Assembly (NCBI RefSeq): GCF_014692515.1
Contig: NZ_JACOIK010000012.1
Location: 62,001-126,000, forward strand
Length of the DNA: 64,000 bases
Direction of reading: 5' to 3'
From: Sphingobacterium micropteri
GTDB taxonomy: Bacteria; Bacteroidota; Bacteroidia; Sphingobacteriales; Sphingobacteriaceae
The position numbers and the translations under genes were made by a program. A model generated the notes under the pieces. That model did not search any database. It worked only from the letters and a program-made list of their open reading frames with translations, and was not told where the DNA came from. This document shows positions 9,280 through 17,877 of this stretch, piece after piece. Positions within the stretch are counted from its first letter, which is position 1; each line of letters opens with the position of its first letter.

Positions 9280-10524
9280 TTATACTGTTTTATTCTCTAC
9301 TTTCTCATTTTTAAATAAAATCATGAATAAGATCATGACAACAAATGCAATACCAGCTGGCACAATCCATATTTGTTGCCAAAATGCAGCTACATCTGTT
9401 TCCTTTATACTTTGGTATTTGTCTCCAATAAAACCGGCAACCCAAAAACCTATCAATTGTCCCACACCGTAAGTCGCTAACGTAATCAATCCCTGAGCGG
9501 CACTTTTATACTTTACGCCTGCTTTACTATCGGTATAAATTTGCCCCGAAACAAAGAAAAAATCGTAACATATACCGTGTAGCGCAATACCAATAATTAA
9601 CATAAATGATAAGTCACCGGCATTTCCATAGGCAAACAAAAGATAACGTACTACCCATGCCAACATACCGATTAGAATCGTTTTCTTAAAACCAAAACGA
9701 ACAAATAATACCGGTAACAATAATAAGAATACCGCTTCCGAAACTTGTCCTATAGCCATTTTGCCTGTCGCATTGGATAAACCAATCTCCACCAAGAATG
9801 GGTTGGCGTTGGAATAATAGAAAGCTAACGGGATACATATTAAGATAGACGAAATAAAGAAAATTAAGAAGTTCCTGTCTTTTAATAGCTTGACTGCGTC
9901 CAATCCTATAATGGAGGCAAACGAAGGCTTTTCTACCGAATCCACTTTTATTGGAGGTGTTTTTGGTAAAATGAAAGAGAACAACCCTAATACAGCCGAA
10001 GCGATGCCAGCCATCAAGAAGGTATTCCGCAAAGCACCCTGTTGTGCGCCCGCTGGTGAATCCCATTGGAATAGGAAGCTAATAGCCAATCCCGCGACAA
10101 TCCACCCAATAGTACCCCATACCCGAATACTCGAAAATTGTGTTTCGGGATTTGTTAATTGCCTGAAGGATACAGAATTAACCAATGCCAAAGTAGGCAT
10201 ATACAGAATCATGTATGCTAAAACGTAAGGATAAAACGTAGCTATATCCGTCGCCTTATACATCTGGAACATGAGAAATGCTCCAATTAAATGTAAAATA
10301 CCTAGGATTCTTTCCGCATTAAAATAACGGTCGGCAATCATACCAATAATAAATGGTGCAATAATAGCGCCTAATGATTGTGTCGAAAATACGTTGGAAA
10401 TCTGAAAAGGTTCAGCTTGTAGGTTTTGAATCAAGAACGTTCCTAACGTTACGAACCATGCTCCCCAGATAAAAAATTCGAGGAACATCATAAAAGATAG
10501 CTTAAATCTTATGGATGTTGACAT
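9280..10524 (-). CDS. MFS transporter, nucleoside:H+ symporter-like
   Basis: An inner-membrane permease of 414 residues with about 12 hydrophobic segments. It starts RFKLSFMMFLEFFIWGAWFV, and GFKKTILIGMLAWVVRYLLF and GICYDFFFVSGQIY resemble the NupG/XapB nucleoside:proton symporter family. In Bacteroidota, relatives next to GMC and Gfo/Idh/MocA genes probably carry sugars or their oxidised derivatives rather than nucleosides. In this operon it would import the product of periplasmic oxidation. Spacing is 27 bp to the GMC gene and 61 bp to the isomerase gene. Confidence 0.87.
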   Translation of the reverse strand: MSTSIRFKLSFMMFLEFFIWGAWFVTLGTFLIQNLQAEPFQISNVFSTQSLGAIIAPFIIGMIADRYFNAERILGILHLIGAFLMFQMYKATDIATFYPYVLAYMILYMPTLALVNSVSFRQLTNPETQFSSIRVWGTIGWIVAGLAISFLFQWDSPAGAQQGALRNTFLMAGIASAVLGLFSFILPKTPPIKVDSVEKPSFASIIGLDAVKLLKDRNFLIFFISSILICIPLAFYYSNANPFLVEIGLSNATGKMAIGQVSEAVFLLLLPVLFVRFGFKKTILIGMLAWVVRYLLFAYGNAGDLSFMLIIGIALHGICYDFFFVSGQIYTDSKAGVKYKSAAQGLITLATYGVGQLIGFWVAGFIGDKYQSIKETDVAAFWQQIWIVPAGIAFVVMILFMILFKNEKVENKTV

Positions 10525-10585
10525 CTGATAATAGGTTTATTTTTGTATAAATATATTACTTCTCCGTTATTTTATATAAATTCAC

Positions 10586-11497
10586 TCAAAAATTGTCTAC
10601 TTCCCGATAAGCATTGACCAATGCCTTTTCGCCTTCCACACCAGATTTCGACATTCCGTGTTCCATCCCCACAATACCTGTATAGCCTTTTTCTTTCAAC
10701 CATTTAAATACATTTTTATAATTGATTTCTCCTGTAGTGGGCTCTTTTCTTCCTGGATTATCGCCTACCTGGATATATGCAATCTCACTCCAACAGATAT
10801 TCATGAGATTGATAAGATTACCTTCATTTTTTTGTTGATGGTATGCATCATATAATATCTTACAAGATGGACTTCCAACGGCTTTACATATTTCATAGGT
10901 TTGATCCGTATATCGAAGAAATAAATCTGGGGTATCGCTTAATGGCTCCAACACCATAGTAATACCATGTGGTTCAAAAATCTCGGCACCACGTTTTAAT
11001 CCTTCGATCACGTTGGCCGTTTGAACACCTATCGGCAGATTACGCTGATAGTCGCCAGGAACAACCGTTACCCACTTGGCATTGACCCGTTTTGCCACTT
11101 CCACAGATTGTTTACATCCTTTCAAGAAAATATCAATATGTTCCTGTTTCCCGGCGGCCAAAGTATTAGCTCCGTTACCTCCTTTAGGCACAACAAATAC
11201 GCCCATGCGCATACCTAATTTGGCCAAGGTCTCTCCTATCTTTGTTTGTTCTTCTACTGGTCTAGTAGGTAAACCGTTGTCCTCAATACTACGGAATCCC
11301 AATTCATGCATGTACTTGATTTCATCAACAAAGTTTTTACCGGCTGTTGCCGAAAACATGCCTTGATGCGGGGCATAATCTAATTGGAAGGTATCTCCTT
11401 CTTTATTTTGTTTTGTTGCTGCCATAATTTCATTACCTAAAATAGTTGTACTTCCAATAAACGCTGCACCACTTTTTATAAAATCTGCTCGTTTCAT
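10586..11497 (-). CDS. Hydroxypyruvate isomerase / xylose-isomerase-like TIM-barrel protein
   Basis: A sugar-phosphate isomerase/epimerase-type TIM barrel (AP endonuclease 2 fold) of 303 residues. The N-terminus MKRADFIKSGAAFIG resembles the Bacteroidota Tat motif, but the second arginine is Ala4, so export is uncertain. Metal-site segments can be seen: MVLEPLS, ILYDAYHQQ, YIQVGDNPGRKEP and GIVGMEH. Acidic and His residues in these segments are the expected divalent-metal ligands. The closest family is hydroxypyruvate isomerase (Hyi-like), but in this operon an inosose or 3-keto-sugar isomerase/epimerase role is equally likely. It lies between the ApbE gene (19 bp) and the MFS gene. Confidence 0.82.
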   Translation of the reverse strand: MKRADFIKSGAAFIGSTTILGNEIMAATKQNKEGDTFQLDYAPHQGMFSATAGKNFVDEIKYMHELGFRSIEDNGLPTRPVEEQTKIGETLAKLGMRMGVFVVPKGGNGANTLAAGKQEHIDIFLKGCKQSVEVAKRVNAKWVTVVPGDYQRNLPIGVQTANVIEGLKRGAEIFEPHGITMVLEPLSDTPDLFLRYTDQTYEICKAVGSPSCKILYDAYHQQKNEGNLINLMNICWSEIAYIQVGDNPGRKEPTTGEINYKNVFKWLKEKGYTGIVGMEHGMSKSGVEGEKALVNAYREVDNF

Positions 11498-11516
11498 TCT
11501 ATTTAAATTTAATCGG

Positions 11517-12503
11517 TTAATTATTTTTTATATATCGGTGAAAGTCTGCTGAAAAAGCTTCTTTAAACCGATCTTCATCCTGATAAATAATATAGACGTC
11601 GATGTCTTCGAGTCTGTTTGCTAGCTCTATTCCCTGCTCCGGTGTCATTGCCAAAAATACATTGTCATACCCATCTGCATCCATAGCTGTAGGTGCTATA
11701 ACTGTGACGCTGGCTACGTTATTTTGTATGGGGTAGCCGTCCTGTGGATTTATATGGTGATGGATCCGACGTCCTTCCAAATCAAATGTCCGTCTATAAT
11801 TTCCAGATGTGGTCACTGCCCTATCCGTCAATTGCAGTATAACATTCGAATATTTTCCGTTCTGCGGACTTTCGATAGCAATCTCAAAAGGTATGTTAAC
11901 ATCCTTATAACCTTTTACCTTTATTTCGCCACCTAATTCAACCAAATAGCTTTCAACTCCCTTACCATCCAAAAATTGAGCAATTACATCCACTGAATAT
12001 CCCTGCGCTATTCCATTTAAATCTACCTGTACTCTTTCGTCACTCTTCGTTAGCATATTGTCGTTTAAAACCAGTTTATCCATGCCCACAAATTGCAATA
12101 TACTATCAATTGTCTGGCGTTCAGGAAATGTGTGAATTCGATTTGGACCAAACCCCCACAAATTTACCAAAGGCATTACGGTTATATCAAAAATACCATC
12201 TGACATGCGGTATAAATCAAACGAACGTTTCACCACCTTTGTCATGTGCTCGTCTAATTTCAAAAGTCTCTCTGTCTTGTTAAAAGATGTGATGAGCGAC
12301 TGATCATCATATAGGGACATTGATTTGTCAATCACCTGCAGCACGCTATCTATCTGTATTTTAGAAACGATAGAATTTGACGCATAGTATTGAATGTGAT
12401 AAGATGTACCCTGTGCCTTGCCATCAATAGTAAATTTAGGTTGCTGGGCATAAGCCAAACAACCTAAGCATGTTAAACACGATATGAGTACTTCTTTTAG
12501 CAC
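11517..12503 (-). CDS. apbE: FAD:protein FMN transferase (ApbE)
   Basis: ApbE proteins attach FMN covalently to Ser/Thr of partner redox proteins outside the cytoplasm, using FAD and Mg2+. A signal peptide is visible (KEVLISCLTCLGCLAYAQ), followed by GKAQGTSYHIQYYA, VDLNGIAQGYSVD, a GG-E segment (LVELGGEIKVKGYK), and TSGNYRRTFDLEGRRIHHH with the INPQDGYP motif. The length of 328 residues is normal. Its position, 3 bp from a Gfo/Idh/MocA gene and 19 bp from the isomerase gene, ties it to this redox operon. No protein encoded in the operon shows a convincing D-x-x-(S/T)-G-A-T target, so its substrate may be encoded elsewhere. Confidence 0.93.
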   Translation of the reverse strand: MLKEVLISCLTCLGCLAYAQQPKFTIDGKAQGTSYHIQYYASNSIVSKIQIDSVLQVIDKSMSLYDDQSLITSFNKTERLLKLDEHMTKVVKRSFDLYRMSDGIFDITVMPLVNLWGFGPNRIHTFPERQTIDSILQFVGMDKLVLNDNMLTKSDERVQVDLNGIAQGYSVDVIAQFLDGKGVESYLVELGGEIKVKGYKDVNIPFEIAIESPQNGKYSNVILQLTDRAVTTSGNYRRTFDLEGRRIHHHINPQDGYPIQNNVASVTVIAPTAMDADGYDNVFLAMTPEQGIELANRLEDIDVYIIYQDEDRFKEAFSADFHRYIKNN

Positions 12504-12506
12504 GTT

Positions 12507-13820
12507 CTAAATATAGCGATCGGTATTTTTACCCGGAATAGGATACGGGTATTCTCCGTTTTCATTCGGAACAATTTTGGGCAAGGCATCCCAGGCGTAA
12601 ACATCGGGAGACAGATCGACAGTGGAGGTTAGGGCCTCTTCCCATTTAATGACCTTTCCCGTATAGCAAGCATTACGACCGATAATACCCGTAAGCGTGC
12701 TATACGCTCCATGCTGAGCGTCGTCAAACACATATTCGTTTTTAGCTATTGCCGCAAAAAGTTCTTTATGCTCCTGCTGATAAGCGTTTGGATTGCCTTT
12801 GGGGTCATGACGGTATATTTCGTTTCCGTTGGTATCCCATAGTATTGCCTGGTTTCCTGCAGAAAGGAAAGCGCGCCCATTCGTTGCCTGAAAAGTTTCG
12901 TCCACACGGTTGGATACACCTTCAAAATGTCTACATTGGCTATATACCACAGCACCATCGTCGTAAGTAAGTTCGATAGCGAAGTTATCATATATTTCAC
13001 CGTAATCTTTACCGGTACGGTGGGCTCGACTTCCTGTCCCCTGAATAGAAACAGGATACTTTCCTTTTACCCAATTGGCAATATCGATATTATGCACGTG
13101 TTGCTCGACAATATGATCGCCACAAAGCCAGTTGAAATAAAACCAATTTCGCATCTGGTATTCCATTTCCGTTTGTTTTGGTTCGCGCGGCCGAACCCAA
13201 ACGCCCCCACTATTCCAATAAACCTGGCCGGAAACGACATCGCCAATGGCACCATCTTGTATGCGCCTAATGGCTTCCCTATAATTCGTTTGATAACGTC
13301 GTTGTAAACCTACGACGACATTTAATTTTTTCTTTTTAGCCTCAGCTGCGGCAGCTAGTACCTTCCGTATGCCTGGAATATCGACTGCAACAGGTTTCTC
13401 CATAAAAACATGTTTGCCCGCTTTTACAGCTTCTTCAAAATGGATAGGACGAAAGCCGGGAGGTGTAGCGAGTAATACCACATCTGCATCTCTAATAGCT
13501 GCTTTATAGCCATCAAAACCAACGTATTTACGACTGTCCGGCACATCTACCTTATCACCAAATTTTTCTTTTATAGTTTGGTATGTCTTTTCTAGATTAT
13601 CTTGGAAGGCATCTGCCATCGCAACCAACTTCAAGTTTTGCCCTGAAGCAAACGCATCAAACGTGGCACCGGTACCACGTCCGCCACAGCCGATCAAGGC
13701 AATCTTGATCACATCACTTCCAGCAGCAAACACACTCGATACTGGTACCGACGACAAAGCAGCTGCCCCCGTTAATAGGGATCCGGCTTTAATAAAATCT
13801 CTCCTTTTAAAATGTTGCAT
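12507..13820 (-). CDS. Tat-exported Gfo/Idh/MocA family oxidoreductase (second copy)
   Basis: A second exported member of the Gfo/Idh/MocA superfamily, 437 residues. The Tat motif KRRDFIK begins at residue 5 and is followed by a hydrophobic segment ending around VSSVFA. The cofactor-binding stretch IKIALIGCGGRGTGA and the catalytic-type motif HVFMEKPVAVD (with the EKP lysine) are clear. VVVGLQRRYQTNY and a C-terminal IIGRNACYTGK segment match Bacteroidota exported dehydrogenases. It is only distantly like the copy at 6113-7540, so the two probably act on different steps. The spacing of 3 bp to apbE and 25 bp to the upstream gene indicates co-transcription. Confidence 0.9.
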   Translation of the reverse strand: MQHFKRRDFIKAGSLLTGAAALSSVPVSSVFAAGSDVIKIALIGCGGRGTGATFDAFASGQNLKLVAMADAFQDNLEKTYQTIKEKFGDKVDVPDSRKYVGFDGYKAAIRDADVVLLATPPGFRPIHFEEAVKAGKHVFMEKPVAVDIPGIRKVLAAAAEAKKKKLNVVVGLQRRYQTNYREAIRRIQDGAIGDVVSGQVYWNSGGVWVRPREPKQTEMEYQMRNWFYFNWLCGDHIVEQHVHNIDIANWVKGKYPVSIQGTGSRAHRTGKDYGEIYDNFAIELTYDDGAVVYSQCRHFEGVSNRVDETFQATNGRAFLSAGNQAILWDTNGNEIYRHDPKGNPNAYQQEHKELFAAIAKNEYVFDDAQHGAYSTLTGIIGRNACYTGKVIKWEEALTSTVDLSPDVYAWDALPKIVPNENGEYPYPIPGKNTDRYI

Positions 13821-13845
13821 TAGTTTAGGTGTTGTAATTTACTTA

Positions 13846-14829
13846 TTAAAAATCCTTTATAGGTTCTTGATTATAATAAATCATAATTTCTTCCTGTGAT
13901 GGTGGGTTAACTGGACGAACAAGACGTAACCCAATAAATGGAGCTTCGGGAAACCACCAATTAGATTTCGGTATTTGTGGATCTAATTGCTTCCATATAG
14001 GATCAGATACCATACGGGCAGTGGATCGAAGTTCATCAGGCTGGCTATCAAAAGAACCTCCTCTTACGCTATGTGGGTATAGTTCTGTCGGCACAGCAAC
14101 CGGATTTTTAACCGTCTTACCCTCAAACTGTTTATAGTAATCAGCTATATACTGATCGAAAGTCCATTCTGCCACATTCCCCATCATATCATATAATCCC
14201 CAGGCATTCGGTTTTTTCTTTCCTACCGGTGCCGTTTTTTCGTTGCTATTTGCTGCAAACCAAGCGTATTCTACTAGCTGGGAAACGTCGTCTCCAAAAA
14301 AATATTCGGATGTAGATCCCGCACGACAAGCATACTCCCACTCTGCTTCTGTGGGTAAACGATAGAAGACGCCCGTACGCGTATAAAGCCATTTGCAAAA
14401 CTGGATGGCATTATAATGTGTCATTGCTAATGCAGGATGTCCTTCTTTACCCATGCCAAAAGTCATATCTAAATAAGGTTTTGTCGGCCGTGTCACCGCG
14501 TCTACGCCAGACGGTACTTTACCATCAATGGCAATCGTCTGTTCCAAGTCCTTATAAACAAAAGGTTCGTATAAATCCCAAGTTACCTCATAAGTACCCA
14601 TCCAAAATGGATCAAGTTCCACCTGATGAATCGGTTTTTCATCCTCTTTATTAGATTTATCACTTCCCATAAGAAATGTCCCTCCAGGAATCGCTTCCAT
14701 AGAAAATTCTAAATGCGTTCCTGCGACTTTTTGAATATAACGCTCGTGCTTTTCCTGTGCTTTTGAAAGGAGATTAGCTACCATGAACGTAAAAATAATT
14801 AAACCGTTCTTTACATTTTGCATTATCAT
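13846..14829 (-). CDS. Formylglycine-generating-enzyme (SUMF1)-like exported protein, probably non-catalytic
   Basis: This is the first gene of the operon. A signal peptide follows either Met1 or Met3 (MQNVKNGLIIFTFMVANLLSKAQ). The SUMF1 fold is clear: IPGGTFLMGSDKSN, PFWMGTYEVTWDLY, FYRLPTEAEWEYACRAGST, AWGLYDMMGNVAEWT and HSVRGGSFDS, ending with IGLRLVRP. Active FGE enzymes have two cysteines just after the GGS motif. Here the segment GGSFDSQPDELRSTARM contains none, so sulfatase activation is unlikely and no sulfatase is nearby. It may be a structural or sugar-binding relative used in the periplasm. The start at 14823 is an equally good choice. Confidence 0.85.
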   Translation of the reverse strand: MIMQNVKNGLIIFTFMVANLLSKAQEKHERYIQKVAGTHLEFSMEAIPGGTFLMGSDKSNKEDEKPIHQVELDPFWMGTYEVTWDLYEPFVYKDLEQTIAIDGKVPSGVDAVTRPTKPYLDMTFGMGKEGHPALAMTHYNAIQFCKWLYTRTGVFYRLPTEAEWEYACRAGSTSEYFFGDDVSQLVEYAWFAANSNEKTAPVGKKKPNAWGLYDMMGNVAEWTFDQYIADYYKQFEGKTVKNPVAVPTELYPHSVRGGSFDSQPDELRSTARMVSDPIWKQLDPQIPKSNWWFPEAPFIGLRLVRPVNPPSQEEIMIYYNQEPIKDF

Positions 14830-15004
14830 TAATCTAGATTTTTACAAATCGGAACTAAATATAGGAATAATATTGTAAAAAATACACTAAGTCTTTTTTA
14901 CAACAATCAAGTTACAAAAAAAAAGTGCTTGCAAAGCGTATTTAAAATGACGGAAATATCACGGATTCTGCATCAAAGCACAGCCTATAACGTTAAAAAA
15001 GTAA

Positions 15005-15012
15005 TATCTTTG
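15005..15012 (+). promoter_or_regulatory. Candidate Bacteroidota -7 box (TATCTTTG)
   Basis: TATCTTTG matches the Bacteroidota consensus TAnnTTTG and lies 31 bp before the TTG start of the PagL-like gene. No clear -33 TTTG was found. Confidence 0.45.
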
Positions 15013-15043
15013 GCACCAAATTATTATTTTTGAAAAGACGATA

Positions 15044-16177
15044 TTGGAAAAATTTTTTTTAACATCAGTGTTATTAATAGCTACTTCACAACTATATGCA
15101 CAAGTAGATTCTATTCGAGGAAAAGAACCCGTAAAGAATCCATTTGTTATAGAGTTAGAAATGGAAAATGGTGGAATATTGGCGGCTAAAGATATTAGGC
15201 GTACTACTTTTGAAAGTGCATATTACAATGGGATCAACTTAAAAATAGGTTGGAAAATACAGAAATCAGATGACCAATACTTCACACTATATAACAATCC
15301 TATCTACGGGATTGGATTTTATAGTAGTACATTTAATACCGATATTATAGGAAGTCCTTATGCTATATACGGATTCATGCAATCCCCGTTTGGAAATTTA
15401 AGAAAGAAGCGCTGGAGCTTCGATTATCGTATAGGTCTCGGTATTTCAGGCAACTTTACACCTTATGATGCAGAAACCAATCCGCTGAATGTCGTTATCG
15501 GTGCAAAAAATAATGTTTTTATTGATTTTGGTATACGGAGTCAGTATAAAATTAATCCGAATTGGCGTGTAGGATTAGGTTTGGCCTATCACCACTTTTC
15601 AAATGGAGCTCTTCGGTTGCCAAACAAAGGCGTTAATCTAATTCCTCTCACGGCTTCCATTACTTATCAACCCAACGGCGAAACCGTTATTCCCGACAAG
15701 AGCAAGATCGCTCCCTATAGCGACAAAATTCTCTATCATATCAATTACGGTATAGGCTGGAAACAATTAGATATTAATAAAGATGAGCGTTTTTTAAAGA
15801 CCACATTAGGTGTTTACGCGAGTAAGCACGTAGCACATAAATGGAGAATGGGTGCTGGTCTCGATTTATTCTACTCCTCTTCGGGAAACTACGATGAAAT
15901 TGCAGGAGATGATAGCGGGAAATTAAGTGCTAAGTTATCCGGCGGACCATCATTTTACTTGGTGCATGTATTAAACCGTAATTTGGTATTGAATGGGAAC
16001 GTGGGGTATTATATTCACAAACGATATTTCAATGGTGAAATAAACCATGTCTTTTTAAGAGCAGGTGCACGGTATTATGTTTATAAAGACATTAATGCAG
16101 GCATCTCTATCAAAGCCCATAAAGGAAAGGCAGATTTTATCGAATGGACTGTGGGGTATACGTTTAATAGGGATTAA
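15044..16177 (+). CDS. PagL-like lipid A deacylase / acyloxyacyl hydrolase family outer-membrane protein
   Basis: Probably an outer-membrane beta-barrel that removes an acyl chain from lipid A. The start is TTG, because no ATG or GTG lies in frame upstream and the signal peptide begins right there (EKFFLTSVLLIATSQLYAQ). The PagL signature appears in AYHHFSNGALRLPNKGVNL, where His and Ser of HFSNG are the catalytic-type residues and PNKGVN follows. At 377 residues it is about twice the length of classic PagL; the second half is another set of amphipathic strands, which suggests a larger barrel or a duplicated domain. It is monocistronic and divergent from the oxidation operon. Confidence 0.8.
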   Translation: MEKFFLTSVLLIATSQLYAQVDSIRGKEPVKNPFVIELEMENGGILAAKDIRRTTFESAYYNGINLKIGWKIQKSDDQYFTLYNNPIYGIGFYSSTFNTDIIGSPYAIYGFMQSPFGNLRKKRWSFDYRIGLGISGNFTPYDAETNPLNVVIGAKNNVFIDFGIRSQYKINPNWRVGLGLAYHHFSNGALRLPNKGVNLIPLTASITYQPNGETVIPDKSKIAPYSDKILYHINYGIGWKQLDINKDERFLKTTLGVYASKHVAHKWRMGAGLDLFYSSSGNYDEIAGDDSGKLSAKLSGGPSFYLVHVLNRNLVLNGNVGYYIHKRYFNGEINHVFLRAGARYYVYKDINAGISIKAHKGKADFIEWTVGYTFNRD

Positions 16178-16195
16178 CTTCTTCTCCTTTTTTTG

Positions 16196-16466
16196 TTTCC
16201 ACTTTTGACCGCAAAAGTGGAGCAAAACTCGCCACTTTAAAATTTTGAATGGAGGGGTAGTGCATTCATAATATTTCTACATATTTCAAAATTTTACATG
16301 TGGCATTAATAGTTTAAGGATGGGATCATACAATTGCACAACCTCTCCTTTAACATTAAATGTCGCATCCGGATATTTGAAGTTTGTAGCCCCCCTTGCA
16401 CGGACCATTGTTTCAAATATTCGAAGCGACGAGGTTTTTGCTTCTTTTTCACGGGGAAAAAGAAGA
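16196..16466. repeat. Structured non-coding element with hairpin termini (REP/MITE-like)
   Basis: The region between two convergent genes is non-coding but highly structured. Its left end has a 9-bp hairpin (16199-16207 with 16212-16220) followed by GCAAAACTCGCC. Its right end has GCGACGAGGTTTTTG followed by a 10-bp hairpin (16441-16450 with 16456-16465). The two ends are therefore roughly inverted copies of each other. Internal inverted segments also occur (CAAAATTTT-type near 16240 and 16287; ATATTTGAAG near 16373 with its complement near 16416). This is the look of a mobile non-autonomous repeat or a structured RNA. Copy number elsewhere in the genome is unknown. Confidence 0.45.
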
Positions 16467-16474
16467 TAAAAAAA

Positions 16475-17074
16475 TTACATAACTAATTTCCCAATGCTTT
16501 TCGCTAGATTTCTGTCTACCGTAATATAGCCCGGATAGTAGATATTACTATTACCAATTTTAATAGATGGTTTTATTTTAAGGACAAGAAAACCTTCTCC
16601 TTTTCTCGTGAAAAGCTCATTTAATACATTTTCGATTCCTTCTTCCTTTGCGGTACCGAAGATATTCGCTTTAAAGGTTAGGGGTACAACGGTACTCTCA
16701 CCGGTTGCCAAATGAAGATTTTCGTTCACCGTTCCTTCAAAAAGTGGTTTTCCTTGAATTTCAATCAGATATTTGAAGGAATTGATTTTTGTTGTTGTGG
16801 TAGTGGGGTTACTGACTTTCATATTTATCTGCGCCTCCAGCGGTAAATCTTGGCGCAACATCGCCATGGCAATTCCCGGAAGGGAAGCTAAATTTACCCC
16901 ATCTTTTCCTGTGTAACTATCCATATCCCTACCGGCCAAACGGATATCCTGCAGCGACTCCACTGTATAATCGCATTTGGCAAGTGCGTCAATTTGATTT
17001 TTATTGATAGCACAGCCGCTCATTAATAATCCTATGAACATTATACATAGGATATTGATGTTCTTTCTTTCCAT
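16475..17074 (-). CDS. Hypothetical lipoprotein, LEA14/WHy-like
   Basis: Starting at Met 17074 gives a lipoprotein signal (MERKNINILCIMFIGLLMSGC, Cys21) and avoids overlap with the preceding gene, so it is preferred over the upstream ATG at 17113. The mature part has alternating beta strands with PLEAQINMKVSNPTTTTTKINSFKYLIEIQGKPLFEG and later GESTVVPLTFKANIFG, which resembles the LEA14/water-stress (WHy) Ig-like fold. The function is unknown; a periplasmic or outer-membrane-anchored accessory role is likely. It is encoded 10 bp after the putative beta-barrel gene, so the two are probably co-expressed. Confidence 0.7.
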   Translation of the reverse strand: MERKNINILCIMFIGLLMSGCAINKNQIDALAKCDYTVESLQDIRLAGRDMDSYTGKDGVNLASLPGIAMAMLRQDLPLEAQINMKVSNPTTTTTKINSFKYLIEIQGKPLFEGTVNENLHLATGESTVVPLTFKANIFGTAKEEGIENVLNELFTRKGEGFLVLKIKPSIKIGNSNIYYPGYITVDRNLAKSIGKLVM

Positions 17075-17084
17075 ATCTAATTTA

Positions 17085-17846
17085 TTACTTTTTTTTATTC
17101 CTTTTTCCGCCAAAATTATATGTGAGCCCTAGTGTAAATACAGCATTTCCTGCTTTTAAATAGGTGTTTTCCACCACGTTAAAATTAAAGCCGTTCGTAT
17201 ACTGTAACTGAAAACCTCTATTCAATTCCATGCGCGTATAAAAAAGAGGTTCGATAAACAGGGCTTCTTCTGTTGGACTAGTTAAATCATTGATTGTAAA
17301 ATCTTGCATGGCCACCCGACTAGCACGAATAGCCGTACCATAATTTAATTCACGTGGCTTACCAAATATATTTAGTTTATTTCTCCGGGTAGATGAATAA
17401 TTTACCTGCACAAAAATTTTATCAAAATCCATTGTCCTTGTTTCTACCGGCATCATACCTGTTGTAGAAGCCCGGCGATCGATTTCCGTGGAAGATCCGA
17501 CGCCATAACCTGCATATACTTCCAGTGTTTGTCGTTTTTCCTTCCCTACGTGCGTAAAATAGCCCAGAGCACCTTCTATTAGATACTGTTTAAATAGATT
17601 GTTTTTATTGTTGTTATCACCTTGGTCAAGGTAAGAGCCATTCGCGATCAACGCAATGTGATTTCCTACAGCCACACCGCCGCTTCCACTTACATTACCT
17701 TTAATATTGGCATGAACAGCGGCATGCACCTCTCCTTTTCGCTGAAACATCGGTGTTGCCGGCACATTAGGCATATATATGGAACTACAGGATGCAAAAA
17801 ATAACGTGAGCGACAGGATGAAGACATATACAAATCGATTATACAT
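17085..17846 (-). CDS. Hypothetical lipoprotein with beta-barrel-like C-terminus
   Basis: The 253-residue protein starts with a lipoprotein signal (FILSLTLFFASC, Cys20). It continues with alternating strands such as KGEVHAAVHANIKGNVSGSG, QTLEVYAGYGVGSSTEI and the terminal NAVFTLGLTYNFGGKRNKKK, which look like outer-membrane beta-barrel strands. The family is unnamed to me; similar proteins are common in Bacteroidota. It lies 31 bp after pyrF and just before the LEA14-like lipoprotein, on the same strand. The combination of lipid anchor and barrel-like strands is notable but not unique. Confidence 0.65.
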   Translation of the reverse strand: MYNRFVYVFILSLTLFFASCSSIYMPNVPATPMFQRKGEVHAAVHANIKGNVSGSGGVAVGNHIALIANGSYLDQGDNNNKNNLFKQYLIEGALGYFTHVGKEKRQTLEVYAGYGVGSSTEIDRRASTTGMMPVETRTMDFDKIFVQVNYSSTRRNKLNIFGKPRELNYGTAIRASRVAMQDFTINDLTSPTEEALFIEPLFYTRMELNRGFQLQYTNGFNFNVVENTYLKAGNAVFTLGLTYNFGGKRNKKK

Positions 17847-17877
17847 AAGTTATTGTTCTTATGCTGTAGATAAGTAA

